DNA from: Rhizopus sp. PT2906
Lineage: Eukaryota; Mucoromycota; Mucoromycetes; Mucorales; Rhizopodaceae
Assembly: GCA_025529335.1 (NCBI GenBank)
Contig: JAMYHX010000117.1
Span: 31,903-95,902 of the forward strand
DNA length: 64,000 bases
Direction: 5' to 3'
Positions 45,513 to 56,189 of this stretch are shown here, piece after piece. Under the pieces are notes generated by a model. The model searched no databases and had not been told where the DNA came from. It saw only the letters and a list, made by a program, of their open reading frames with translations. The translations under genes and the position numbers were made by a program. Each line of letters starts with the position of its first letter. The first letter of the stretch is position 1.

Positions 45513-46779
45513 AAATTTTTCTGTTTATGTGTGAACAATGCGTCTTTGCTGAGTTGTTTTGGATGAATAGCGATATCATATATAATGATGATATCATTGT
45601 GTTGTATGCATATATATTATGAGCTTACACATTGAAGAAGGAAATAATAGTAATGTCGCGTGAAACAGATAAATTGCATACATCTCTGTAAGTAAAGAAT
45701 GCTTCATAGTTGACATAAAGCTTACTCTTTGGCATGCAAAATGGTTCAATTTTAAATCGATAGAGAAGGAACGCTTAAAAAAAAGGTATTTAATCATTTT
45801 GATCCCCTTTTTTTTGGCCTTTTCTTTTTCTAGGATGAATAATAGCCAAAGCTAAAGGACAAGAATTAAGCTGGATAAGCAATTTAGGTATAGCGCCTGC
45901 CCCATAGGCATGACTTGTATGTAGCCAATAGTCTGTCAGCTACAGTGAGAACTAAAAGAAGCGCATGTTCATTTTGGCTTGTCGAACTACAAGGTGTGCT
46001 GTAGATTGTTTGTTGAGCACATTTGAGGAAAGTTCATGCTATTTAGCTCTTTTCTAGAGTTTAGTTGAAGCTTGCCATTGAGGCTTTTTGAGTCTTTATC
46101 TTGTATGCTTTTCATTTGTCAGTCCCAGTCATTACCATGTGAGGATAAGACAATGGTCTATTCCAGAGGAAGTTTAAACATGATTTTATTTTTCTCGACA
46201 TACAAAGACGGTTATGCCACGTACAATCATCAAGATGCTCTTGTAAACCTTTGTCACGTCTGCATAAACCATGTCTTATTCGATTTTAGCTACCGATGAT
46301 GGTAGGTATATACGATATAAGCTCATCTTACTGTTGAGTATCATCTCTGCAAAAAGCGACCAGATCAAAAAATAAATAAATTCCATTCATCATTTAAAAG
46401 CAAGCAAATCTATTATTTTACGTTTCCTGCAGCTACATTCAAGATATGCCTTGAGCGTTAAATGCGAGAAGAAAAAAACAAGGTTAATACTGTGATAGTC
46501 ATTTCATAGTCATGAGGTATACAGGTCGTCTTATTCTGGGTCATTCTCATGTACGTGGCTTGATATACTCTTAAAAACTGCCAAAATAAAGAAGAAAAGG
46601 AGGGAAAAGAGAAGAAAGGGGAGATGTGTCAGCAGCTAATTTAAATAAAGAAGGGGAACAATGCGTGGTTGATACTATAGACGCTTTTTCCCACTTTTTT
46701 TTCAGATATAAAAACCGATGACCCCTATTTCTTTTTAGTACGTTTCTCTCTCTCTCTCTTTCTTCTTATTTTTTCTTGT
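45438..46779. other. Divergent intergenic region, Sec16-like / SulP
   Basis: About 1.3 kb. The left end holds the A38 tract and Sec16 leader; the right end holds the SulP leader (C/T-rich 46745-46778). A 75-codon frame at 46072-46299 lacks protein-like character. I see no RNA gene. Confidence 0.5.
45473..45510. repeat. A38 homopolymer (T38 on the Sec16-like coding strand)
   Basis: 38 consecutive A beginning 36 bp before the Sec16-like start codon. On the coding strand it is poly-T, the same arrangement as the T47 tract before the CCDC124-like gene. Confidence 0.85.
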
Positions 46780-49179
46780 ATGTTTAAACCAAACGAAGCA
46801 TCTCAACCAGGCAGTATATGTGACAAGACGTTTTCTTTTTTTGGGCATTATATTAATATTTGTAGGTGCCTGTTCATTTTATTTGGGTGAAACGGACGAT
46901 GAGGAATGCTTGCCACCTAACGCCTCTTCTTCATCCGAGACGCAAGTACTTTTGACTACAGAAGACCAAGTGCCTCGTTATTTGACCGCATCACCATGTA
47001 AAAAAGAAAAAAAAAAAAAAGTATTTTTTTCAGGAAACTGAATCGTATACTATAGTACCTACAGCTGTGCTTAGTCAGAAATCACCCAAGGATCGCTGGA
47101 GCACCTTAAAGATGAGGTCCAAGTACTATTTGCCTATCCTTCAATGGCTCCCATTGTACAATCGACAGTTGCTTTTAGGAGACTTTCTCGCAGGCATTAC
47201 CTTGGCTTGCTTATTGATACCCCAAGCACTATCTTATGCCACTGCTCTTTGCAAACTAGATGCCATACATGGTCTATATGGTATTGCCTTTCCTGCTATT
47301 TCTTATGCTGTGTTTGGCATGTCCAGGTAAGGAAAAAAAGTATATACCGCATATGATTGATCTAAGGTCTGTTTAGACAAATGTCAGTGGGTCCGGAAGC
47401 AACCCTGGCACTACTGATTGGATCATCCATTGCTCAACAAGGCAACCACGAGACAGGTGACAGCCTGATTGACCCACTAGCATGGTCTTGCTTGATGACG
47501 CTCTTCACGGGCATTTTTACACTCTTGCTTGGCATCTTCCGCTTAGGCTTCCTTGACAGTTTGATGAGTCGAGCGCTTCTAAGAGGTTTCGTCAGCGGGG
47601 TTGCTCTTGTCGTCATGGTCCAGCAGGCGATCACTCTTTTGGGACTTACAGAGCAAAGCAAAGCGTGGGGAATTTCCGAAGCATCAACAACGATCGAACG
47701 TCTTTATTTCCTTTTTAAACACATGCAGGTCGCACATAAACTATCATCCGCTGTCTCTATCACGTCTGTTCTCTTTCTTCTCGTCATGCGTGCCGTAAAG
47801 TCCAGATGGACCGACAAGCGATGGCTACAACTCTTTCCTGATGTGCTTCTTGTTGTCATCGTCTCTATCCTGCTCACCCAGCACATGGGTTGGGACCATC
47901 AAGGACTCGCTATTCTCGGCAAGATCGATAGTGCAGGTATCCCTTGGCCTTCTATCCCATCCTTCCCACATAATAAGCACATGAAGGATCTCTTGGTGAC
48001 CTCAGCCATGATTGCGGTTATTGGTTTTGTTGAATCGATTGTGATTGTAAAGGTGTATTCGAATCGACACAACTATTCCGTCAGTGCCAATCGAGAACTC
48101 GTCGCTCTGGGTATGGCCAATGCCTTTAGTGGGCTCTTTCAGGGAATTCCCGCATTTGGCTCAGTAAGCAAGTTGATCTAACGACATTTTTTTTAATACT
48201 AATGTTTTTTATTTTTTGTTGTAGGTCTCTCGAAGTAAAATCAATGATCGTGCAGGAGCCAGGACACAGATGGCTTGTCTCGTGACAGGCGTCATTGCCA
48301 TCTTGGCCATTCTTTTCCTCTTGCCCTACTTTCATTACCTACCTAAGGCTGTACTCTCATCCATCATCTTTGTCGCTGTTCTTTCCCTGCTCTCTGAGTT
48401 ACCCGAAGATCTCGAGTTCATATTCAAGATCGGCGCTTGGAGGGATTTGGCTCTATTACTCATCACTTTCTTTGCTACTATCTTTGTCTCTTTGGAATTC
48501 GGAACACTATTGGCTGTTACTTTATCGCTCCTGCTAACCATAAAAGAAACGAGTTATCCAAGGATCTCGATCATGGTATGACACATATGTCAAAAAAAAA
48601 AGATGGCTTATATTTCTTTAGGGAAGAGTCAAAGGTAGTGTGAACAAGTTTAAGCCAATTAGAGATGAATCAGGCGATATCGAGCACTTGCAGGATGTTC
48701 TTATTGTTCGCATTGAGGAAGCTTTATTTTTTGCAAACACAGGTATAAATGATAAAAAGAGAGATAAAACAAGGATTCATATTTTTTTTTAAAAAAAGGA
48801 CAATTAAAGGATAGGTTAAGAAGATTAGAAATGTTTGGTGACATGTCCATTCATCCTTCCGAAGACCCCAGAAGACGTGAATCGTTATATACCATATTTG
48901 ATGTTGGTAGTATGCCAACCATTGATGCAAGGTAACCAATCGAGTGATGACACACACCATTTTTTTTTAACCCATATCAAATGAAGCGCCATTCAGATAT
49001 TATATGAGATAGTAGAAGCATACAAATCAAGATCAGTGCAAGTTTATTTTGTACGTCTTAGAGAACAACCCTTACGGTTATTTGTTAAATCGGGGCTACT
49101 AACTCTGATCGGTCAAGATCATTTATTCAACAAAGTATCAGAGGCTATTGAAGCGATTGAAATGAAACGACAAAAATAA
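46780..49179 (+). CDS. SulP-family anion transporter (SLC26-like) with C-terminal STAS domain
   Basis: ATG 46780 (MFKPNEASQPG) in a 34-nt first exon; introns at 46814-46865 and about 47000-47058 join it to the conserved core. Core blocks are DFLAGITLACLLIPQALSYA, LYGIAFPAISYAVFGMSRQM, SVGPEATLALLIG and FRLGFLDSLMSRALLRGFVSG, with about ten to twelve hydrophobic segments. The C-terminal STAS domain (VLIVRIEEALFFANT ... TIDASAIQILYEIVE) spans several small exons. Members carry sulfate, molybdate or other anions across plasma or vacuolar membranes; the substrate is not decidable from sequence. A longer GTG-started frame across intron 1 is spurious. Tandem with SHMT downstream (235 bp). Confidence 0.92.
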
Positions 49180-49414
49180 AGCCAATGAGGTGTTGCATCT
49201 ACATCAAATGAACCCAGCTCGTAATTGATGACTCTGCTCTCTCTCTCTTCATCTATTGTTCCGTGATTGGTTGATCAATAAAATCTTTTTTTTGTATACA
49301 CATAATCTGATCCCTTTTGAATTGCCGATCCACTAAAGCCACTTTGTTTTGCATATATAAAACTCTATTCCCTTCATTTCTTTTCTTTTCTTTCTTATTC
49401 AAAACACTTTAAAC

Positions 49415-50883
49415 ATGTCCGTTAGACCCACTGATTCTTGGAACGCCTGTCTCAACACTTCGCTTGAACAAGAAGACAAGGAAGTCTATGAAATTGTCGA
49501 AAATGAAAAGCTTAGACAATGGTCTGGTTTGGAGCTTATTGCATCTGAGGTAAGATATTATGGAGGAAGAGTATATACAAATATTAATCTTTTTTTTTTT
49601 TTTTTTTTTTTTAGAACTTTACCTCTCAAGCTGTCATTGAGGCTAACGGTACTGCCTTGACCAACAAATATTCCGAAGGTCTTCCTGGTGCCCGTTACTA
49701 TGGTGGTAACGAATACATTGATCAACTCGAAATTCTCTGTCAAAAGCGTGCTTTGGCTGCTTTTGGTTTGAACCCTGAACAATGGGGAGTGAATGTTCAG
49801 CCCTACTCTGGTTCTACTGCCAACTTTGCCGCCTTGACTGCCTTGATTCAACCTGGTGATCGTTTGATGGGTCTTGACCTTCCCTCTGGTGGCCACTTGA
49901 CTCACGGTTACCAAACTGCCAAGAAGAAGATCTCTTCTTCCTCCATCTACTTCACTTCTATGCCTTACCAAGTCAACCCCAGCACTGGCTTGATCGACTA
50001 CAAGCGTCTTGAAGAAAATGCCGCCTTGTTCCGCCCTCAATTGTTGATCTGTGGTGCCTCTGCTTACCCTGCTGAATGGGAATACGACACCATGCGCAAG
50101 ATTGCCGACCAACACGGAGCTTACTTGATGTGCGACATGGCTCACATCTCTGGTCTGATTGCCGGTAAGGAAGCTCTTTCTCCCTTCGATTATTGTGATA
50201 TTGTCACCACCACCACACACAAGACCCTCCGTGGTCCTCGTGCCGGCCTTGTCTTCTTCCGTCGCGACAAGGGTGATGGTCTCGAATCTCGTGTGAATCA
50301 AGCCGTATTCCCCTCTTGCCAAGGTGGTCCTCATAACAACACGATCGCTGCTGTTGCTGTCGCACTGAAACAAGCTGCTTCCCCCGAATTCAAGTTGTAC
50401 GCCAAACAAGTCCGTGCCAATGCCAAGAAGCTCGCTGAAGTCTTGACCGGTTACGGCTACAAGCTCGCTACGGGCTCAACCGTGAACCACTTGATCCTCT
50501 GGGACTTGAAGCCTCAAAAGTTGACTGGTTCCAAGGTCGAACGTATCTGTGACATGGTCCACATCACGATCAACAAGAACTCAATTGCCGGTGACAAATC
50601 TGCGGTGACCCCTGGTGGTGTCCGTTTAGGTACTTCTGCCTTGACCTCTCGTTCCTTGAAGGAAGACGATTTCGTCAAGGTCGGTGAGTTCCTCCATAGA
50701 ACTGTTCAAATCGCTCTTGCCGTTCAAGAAAAGTGTGGATCCAAGTTGATGAAGGACTTTGTTGCTGCTCTTGAAGGTAATGAAGAAATCGCTCAATTGA
50801 AAAAGGAAGTCATCGAGTTTGCTCGTTCTTTCCCTATGCCCGGTTTTGATCCTTCTCAAATCAAGGCTACTGTCACTATCTAA
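49415..50883 (+). CDS. SHM2: Serine hydroxymethyltransferase, cytosolic type
   Basis: Two exons (49415-49549 and 49614-50883) encode about 468 residues, as in fungal cytosolic SHMT. The PLP-lysine motif TTTTHKTLRGPRAG is intact, as are GLELIASENFTSQAV, LTNKYSEGLPGARYYGGNE and YPAEWEYDTMR. There is no N-terminal extension, so the enzyme is expected in the cytosol. It converts serine and tetrahydrofolate to glycine and methylene-THF, feeding purine and thymidylate synthesis. The intron contains a T-run of about 23. Codon use is strongly biased to C-ending codons, consistent with high expression. A 283-codon frame on the opposite strand is a shadow of this bias. Confidence 0.98.
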
Positions 50884-51095
50884 TTGTTGTATAATATAAA
50901 AAATGTATGCTATAGTATAAAATAGTTCAACACCCCTCATATTTATTTTTTTCTCTTTGCTGTAAATCACATACCTTTTGTCATTTTTCTCTAATAAAAA
51001 CGTTCAACACATTTTGTATCTTTTATTTATTTTTATGCCGCTTTTATAAAGTGACGTAAAGTGTGTGTGGTTTTTTTTTCTTTTTCTTTTGCAAC

Positions 51096-51809
51096 ATGTC
51101 GAAATTATACGACTTGACAGTCAAGACAATAGCTAATCAGGACTGGAACTTGAGTTCATTGAAAGGAAAAGTTGTTCTTGTTGTGAATGTTGCATCCAAG
51201 TGTGGATTCACTCGTCAATATGCAGGTCTAGAAGAGCTCTATAAGAAATATCAACCTCGAGGATTTGAGCTCATAGGTGCACCTTGTAATCAATTCAATC
51301 ATCAAGGTAAACGTCATAAGCGTATATACACATAATAATTCTTGATTTAGAACCAGGAAGTCCCGAAGGTAAAAGAAATGATCATCCAAAAAGATTTACA
51401 AACCATGTGTGTAGATATTCAAAAATTCTGCAAGCTTACTTATGATGTGAGCTTTCCTCTCTTGGAAAAACTGTAAGATATAAACTAAAAAGGGAGTGAT
51501 GCATAATAAAGTAATAAATATAGTGACGTGAATGGCCCTAATGAAGCGCCTCTTTACAAGTTTTTAAAAGAGTCAAAGAGTGGTATCTTTGGGTAAGCAT
51601 TTTGTGTGTGTGTATCCAAATATTGATGCTTGTATATTAGAATGACGCGTATTAAATGGAATTTTGAGGTAAGAAAAAAACAATGCAGAGATAAAGACTA
51701 AGCTTTGTTTTAGAAATTCCTTATTGATCGACAAGGCAATGTTGTGAAGCGTTACTCGTCCTTGACTGAACCTTCATTCATTGCTCCGGATATTGAAAAG
51801 TTGTTGTAA
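51096..51809 (+). CDS. HYR1: Glutathione peroxidase-like thiol peroxidase
   Basis: Six small exons encode about 159 residues, matching yeast Hyr1/Gpx3. The catalytic site is VASKCGFT with Cys, not selenocysteine; the conserved Gln is in CNQF and the Trp-Asn in IKWNFEKFLID. The splice path near 51306-51410 keeps NHQEPGSPEDIQKFC and skips an in-between frame. It reduces hydroperoxides, probably with thioredoxin, and in yeast also signals to Yap1; the resolving Cys of that pathway may be the one in KFCKLTYDVSFP. The gene starts after a strong T/C tract at 51071-51090. Confidence 0.95.
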
Positions 51810-51969
51810 AATAAACAATTTGATCTACATTAAACTGTGTCATAAGTACCTTTATGTGAGATATATGGGTTAAGAAAGATATGTTACACACATCGAGATG
51901 AACCTTGGCGCGGAAAGGAAAAGCTATTTTTCATGCTTACTAAAAAATATTGCTTTTTTTTTTTCCCCA

Positions 51970-52945
51970 ATGGTCTCTCAGCAGCATTTTGTTATCATTG
52001 GTTTGGATCTGACAGTCTATGGGCTGGAAGAATATAAGAAACGGCCCAAAGGATATCCTGTGTCTATCATCTTTGCTTTACACGGCAGACTTCGTAAGTC
52101 TTGCAAAAAAAGAAAAGAGATCTCACTTTTTGAAATGTGTGTATGTGTCATTAGAGAATCAATCTTCGATGAAGCCCTTATGCGACTCACTCTGTTCCCT
52201 CAATGATACAAACGACTCAACAAAGCGTCACTTGATCGTAGTCAGCTTTGATAGTCCCAATCATGGCGCTCGCTTGGTCAATAAGGTTGCAAACCACGCT
52301 TGGAAGGAAGGAAAGAATAGTAACCCATACCACGCGATGGATATGTGGAGCATGGTGTACACCACATCTCGTACGGTATCAGACCTTATTGATGTCATCG
52401 AGACCTACCTGTTTGGACCTTTGGATTATCACCTGGTTGAAACCTGGGGAGTCGTGGGTTTCTCGATGGGCGGTCATGCTTCCTTTATGGCTGCTGCTGA
52501 AGGTAACATAGACACTCAATATTTTCCCCGATTTTCATAATCCACTTTTCCAGATCCTCGTATCTCGGTAGCGATACCTATTGTAGGCACATCTGACTTT
52601 CTGTCATTGATGAAAGATCGGTTGCATGAGAATAAGTTGTCTGCAAAAGAACACCTGCCCAAGACATTCTGTGATATGGTCGCTCAAAAGACAGCGTGTT
52701 TGGGTGAGCGATTGAAATATAAACATTTGCTCATCATTAATGGACAAAAGGATCAGTTAGTCAAGGCCAAGTTTAACGAACCATTAGTGCATCAGTTACG
52801 ACAGATTCATATAGGCAAAGAAGGGCATGATTGGAAGTACCATGTGGTGCCAAACATTGGCCACGAATGGTGTGAGGATATGCTTCATTTGAGTGCTCAA
52901 TGGTCTGATCAATGGTTGCTCAAGAGACAACAAGGAAAATTGTAA
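51970..52945 (+). CDS. Alpha/beta-hydrolase of unknown substrate
   Basis: Three exons (51970 to about 52094, 52156-52501, about 52554-52945) encode about 287 residues. Catalytic triad candidates: nucleophile Ser in GVVGFSMGGHAS, acid Asp in LIINGQKDQL, and His in VPNIGHEWCEDM. An early FALHG segment suits an oxyanion hole. No signal peptide is seen, so it is probably cytosolic. It resembles small uncharacterised fungal hydrolases, such as those in yeasts, but I cannot name the substrate. It sits between glutathione peroxidase and the PLP-homeostasis gene on the same strand. Confidence 0.85.
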
Positions 52946-53013
52946 AATAAAAGCTGTGTAACCTACGAATATCCTGGAAATTACCATTTCTTTTTTTTTT
53001 TCTTCTTTTCTTT

Positions 53014-54123
53014 ATGCTTGCAGGCTTTTTTCGTTGTTCTAAAATTAAATCGAGCATTTTGATATTGAGAACGATGACAACAATTCAAAGAAAAGAAGAG
53101 ATTGTTTATAATTTAACAACAGTTAGAAATAACATGCAAAGGGTTCTAAATGAGCAGCAGCGTGAAGTATGTAGAAATGTATATAAAACAATAAGGATTC
53201 TAATTTAATGTTTCTAGGCTTGTTTGGTTGCTGTTAGTAAATATAAACCAATAGAGGACTTGATGTATGCCTATGAGGCAGGTCAACGTCACTTTGGTGA
53301 AAACTATGTAAGTTTATATTTCTTTGTCATTTCATTTTTTGTTTACACTTTTTTGAAGGTACAAGAATTAGTAGACAAAAGTCAAAAGGTTTGTTTATTA
53401 TTATAAACTTTGAGTATATACGCTTATATTATAATAGTTGCCAGCAGATATTCAATGGCATTTTATTGGACATCTTCAAAGCAACAAGTGCAAGACGGTC
53501 GCAGGTAAAGAAAAAAAGAAAAAAAACGTAGATAAAACATGAGTAACAATTGTATAATTATAGCCATTCCAAATTTGTATGTGGTCGAAACGGTCGATAG
53601 TATAAAAAAGGCAGATACTTTAGATAAAGCATGTAAGGCAGTAGAACGAAAAGAGCCTCTACGTGTGTTTGTACAAGTAAATACGAGCGAAGAGGATGGT
53701 AAGTTTAGAGAAAAAGAAACAGATTGGATTTAATAATGGACGATAGTCAAGAGTGGAGTGGATCCTTCGAGTGCAGTGGATGTCTGCAAGCATATAATTG
53801 AACAGTGTACAAATTTGAAACTACAAGGATTGATGACTATTGGCATGTTTGGAAGAGACCCTTCAGTTGAAAATCCTGATTTCAAGGTAAGAATAAAAAA
53901 GAAGACAGTATACACATGTATTCTGATGAGGTTGTATATATATATTAAGTGTCTTGTGGAATGTAAACAAAAGGTCGAAAACGAATTAAGCATGAAAGGT
54001 TTGGAGTTAAGTATGGGTATGTCTTCTGATTATGAAATGGCATTAAAGATGGGGTCTACCAATGTTCGTGTTGGCACAACGATCTTTGGTGGAAGACCAC
54101 CCAAGACAGAAATAAAGAAATAA
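53014..54123 (+). CDS. PLP homeostasis protein (YggS/PLPBP family)
   Basis: About seven exons, ending at 54123, encode about 240-260 residues. The PLP-lysine is in LVAVSKYKP; other blocks are GQRHFGENYVQEL, IQWHFIGHLQSNK and LSMGMSSDYEMALKMGSTNVRVGTTIFG, all diagnostic of the family. It buffers pyridoxal phosphate and affects amino-acid metabolism. Two in-frame starts exist: 53014, directly after a C/T tract and adding a basic, Ser-rich stretch (MLAGFFRCSKIKSS) that could target mitochondria, and 53074 (MTTIQRKEEI), which matches typical cytosolic homologues. I give the longer form; alternative starts may make both. Confidence 0.93.
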
Positions 54124-54731
54124 AAGACCAGTAATAATAATTGCGAATCAGATACATGTTTAGGATAAGGGAGGAATATTGAGACATGTCTCTAATTTAT
54201 GTACAGTCGTCATGGTTTCATAAGTAAAGAGAATGAATATATGACACGAATTAAAGTTGCCATATTAAAGTTGAAAGCATGAGCTCTGTCGTTGTCATTT
54301 TACCTAAAATAGTAACATTAATTCCAAATAAAGTAATCATCATCTACAAGCATGGCGTGAAGACTGAGGTTGAACAAGTTTTTACCCAATTAAAAAAGAA
54401 AAGAGTGTAATAATGAGTTATTTAGATCCTTTTTTTTAAAAATAAAAAATTAGTAAAGTAGAATGCAGTTCTTTACTAAGTAACAATTTATCTCATTAAA
54501 CTCGTCAGTAATGGCTCAAACACTTATCCAATCCTAGTTTAATCCTTTACAAGTTTAAAAATAAGCCAGTTTCAGTATAAAAAAATAAGCTGAAATTTAA
54601 TTTCATTTCGTCTAAAAAAATAAAACACCCCCGTTCCCTGTTTCTTTCTTTATTTTCCCTATCTCTCTCTTCTTTTCTCTCCTCTTTTTTTCTTTTCTTT
54701 ATCTTATTTACCCTTTGTTTGGTTATTAATA
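54124..54731. other. Intergenic region before DIP2 locus
   Basis: 608 bp, AT-rich. The last 100 bp (54632-54720) are a long C/T-rich leader typical of strong starts here. A 7-bp inverted repeat (AGTAAAG ... CTTTACT) lies at about 54451-54479. No ORF of interest. Confidence 0.5.
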
Positions 54732-55766
54732 ATGCAAGATATTAACACAGAGGATTTACCAGCAGATATTTTGGATAAACTTCGAAACCTTGATTTAGAA
54801 TTAGCTGATGGGGATATAACTCAAAAAGGCTACGATAAAAAAAGGGCAAATTTGTTAGCCAGCATCTCTGGCAATACACCTACAACACCCACGACACCTA
54901 CAGGTCATCAACAAGCTTCTTCAATGACAGAGGGTAATGATGAAGAAGAGATGCTTGAGGATTTTGGTCCTGAGCCAAGTGCTGCTGATGTGGTAGACTT
55001 TTTGGACTTTCTGCCTTCTCCTACACGCTCACCTCAACAGTCACCTCGTCTGTCAGAAGGTTCTACACATATGGAAAATAACCATTTGAAACTTCAACAG
55101 GAATATCAGCATCAACCACCACCACCACAACAGCCGACTTATCCAGGTGGTTCACCCAGCATGAGACCAATGCAGCCTACTCCGTCCTATCGACCTTACA
55201 GGCCGGTGCCTCCTAATAATCAACCATATTATAATAATCCAGCAATGGGCACTCCTGTTCCAAACAATAGACCTTACATGATGGTACGTAATAATGTAGG
55301 CTACCAACCTGGCATGATACCTCCGCAACCACAGCCACAACTCCCACAGCAACAACAACAACAACAACAAAGACCTGTCACACCTTCATACATGTACTCA
55401 AATAACAGATTGCCTCCTGCTCAAAATGTTTACAGACCAGCCAATACCACAGTCTATCAAAGACCCATGATGTATAATACTAATCAAAGACCCACAGCAC
55501 CTACTCAACAACCCACTAGACCGATCTATAGACCTGTTCCTCCGCCTCCTCGGCCACAATATCCAAATTACCGTCCTCAGCAATCACAGCAGCAGTATGT
55601 TCCTGGTAGATCTCCTGAAATGCAATATGGTAATGTAAGACCCAACTATGTTTATGGTGGTCCCAACAGATCACCTACGAGCACAAGTAGTATGACGGGC
55701 AGATATGAATATGATCAACAGCATATTTACTCAACAAGGAACGATTCTCTAGAGTGGAATCAGTAG
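54732..55766 (+). CDS. DIP2/CMR2 N-terminal part: DMAP1-binding domain plus Pro/Gln-rich region
   Basis: 344 codons from ATG 54732. The first ~45 residues (LPADILDKLRNLDLELADGD and the following ITQKGYDKKRANLLASI) are a DMAP1-binding domain, as at the N-terminus of DIP2 proteins. The remainder is low-complexity and rich in Pro, Gln, Tyr and Asn, with PPPPQQP and poly-Gln. The frame ends in tandem TAG TAG at 55764-55769, immediately before GTAAGC. The next gene segment carries the DIP2 adenylation domains, so this is probably the first part of one DIP2 gene, joined through an intron with a donor inside this frame or at 55771; a stand-alone short protein is the alternative. Confidence 0.8.
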   Translation: MQDINTEDLPADILDKLRNLDLELADGDITQKGYDKKRANLLASISGNTPTTPTTPTGHQQASSMTEGNDEEEMLEDFGPEPSAADVVDFLDFLPSPTRSPQQSPRLSEGSTHMENNHLKLQQEYQHQPPPPQQPTYPGGSPSMRPMQPTPSYRPYRPVPPNNQPYYNNPAMGTPVPNNRPYMMVRNNVGYQPGMIPPQPQPQLPQQQQQQQQRPVTPSYMYSNNRLPPAQNVYRPANTTVYQRPMMYNTNQRPTAPTQQPTRPIYRPVPPPPRPQYPNYRPQQSQQQYVPGRSPEMQYGNVRPNYVYGGPNRSPTSTSSMTGRYEYDQQHIYSTRNDSLEWNQ

Positions 55767-56189
55767 TAGTGTAAGCCAGCGGCTTTATCCTTTTTATTAT
55801 TCTTTTAAGAGCATGTGTGTATGTGCGAATGGTTAGTGTAAGTTATGTGTGCGCATTGTTCATACCAGCTTTCTCTCTGTCTCACACACACACGTTCGCT
55901 CTTTACGTCACTCTCCTTTTTTAATTTGTATTAATATGCTTGTTTCAATAGTCATTTAACCCATTCTTTTACGTGTGTGTGTGTGTGTGTGTGTGTGCTT
56001 ATTCCCCAAAATAAAGGCCTTTTTTCCCCTTGGTATGAGGTTCTTTTAAAAACACAAAGGATATTGATGTCACTTTTGACAGCTCCGCTGGCTGATTCAC
56101 GAATTTTCCTTGAAGAACTCTAATACTTCTTTGTGCTCGTTTCTTTATTCTTTATTTTCTTAAACTAATTTTTATATGAACTATCGTAG
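55767..56189. other. Putative long intron or intergenic gap within DIP2 locus
   Basis: Begins with GTAAGC at 55771 and ends with a good branch/acceptor arrangement (CTAATTTTTATATG...CGTAG, acceptor AG 56188-56189). Contains a (GT)n tract at 55973-55997 and AATAAA at about 56011, so it could instead hold a polyadenylation site. Whether the two DIP2 parts form one transcript cannot be settled from sequence. Confidence 0.55.
55973..55997. repeat. (GT)n microsatellite
   Basis: GT dinucleotide run in the gap between the two DIP2 segments. Confidence 0.9.

Noticed and set aside
45258..45566. Plus-strand frames rich in Leu, Cys and Lys
   Set aside because: Antisense of the Thr-rich Sec16-like N-terminus and translation of the A38 tract.
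46820..47041. GTG-started frame with signal-anchor-like start before SulP
   Set aside because: Reads through intron 1; the spliced path from ATG 46780 enters the same frame with a normal N-terminus.
49558..50409. 283-codon open frame antisense to serine hydroxymethyltransferase
   Set aside because: Shadow of strong codon bias in SHMT; no domain, no splice logic and no promoter; the plus-strand protein is unmistakable.
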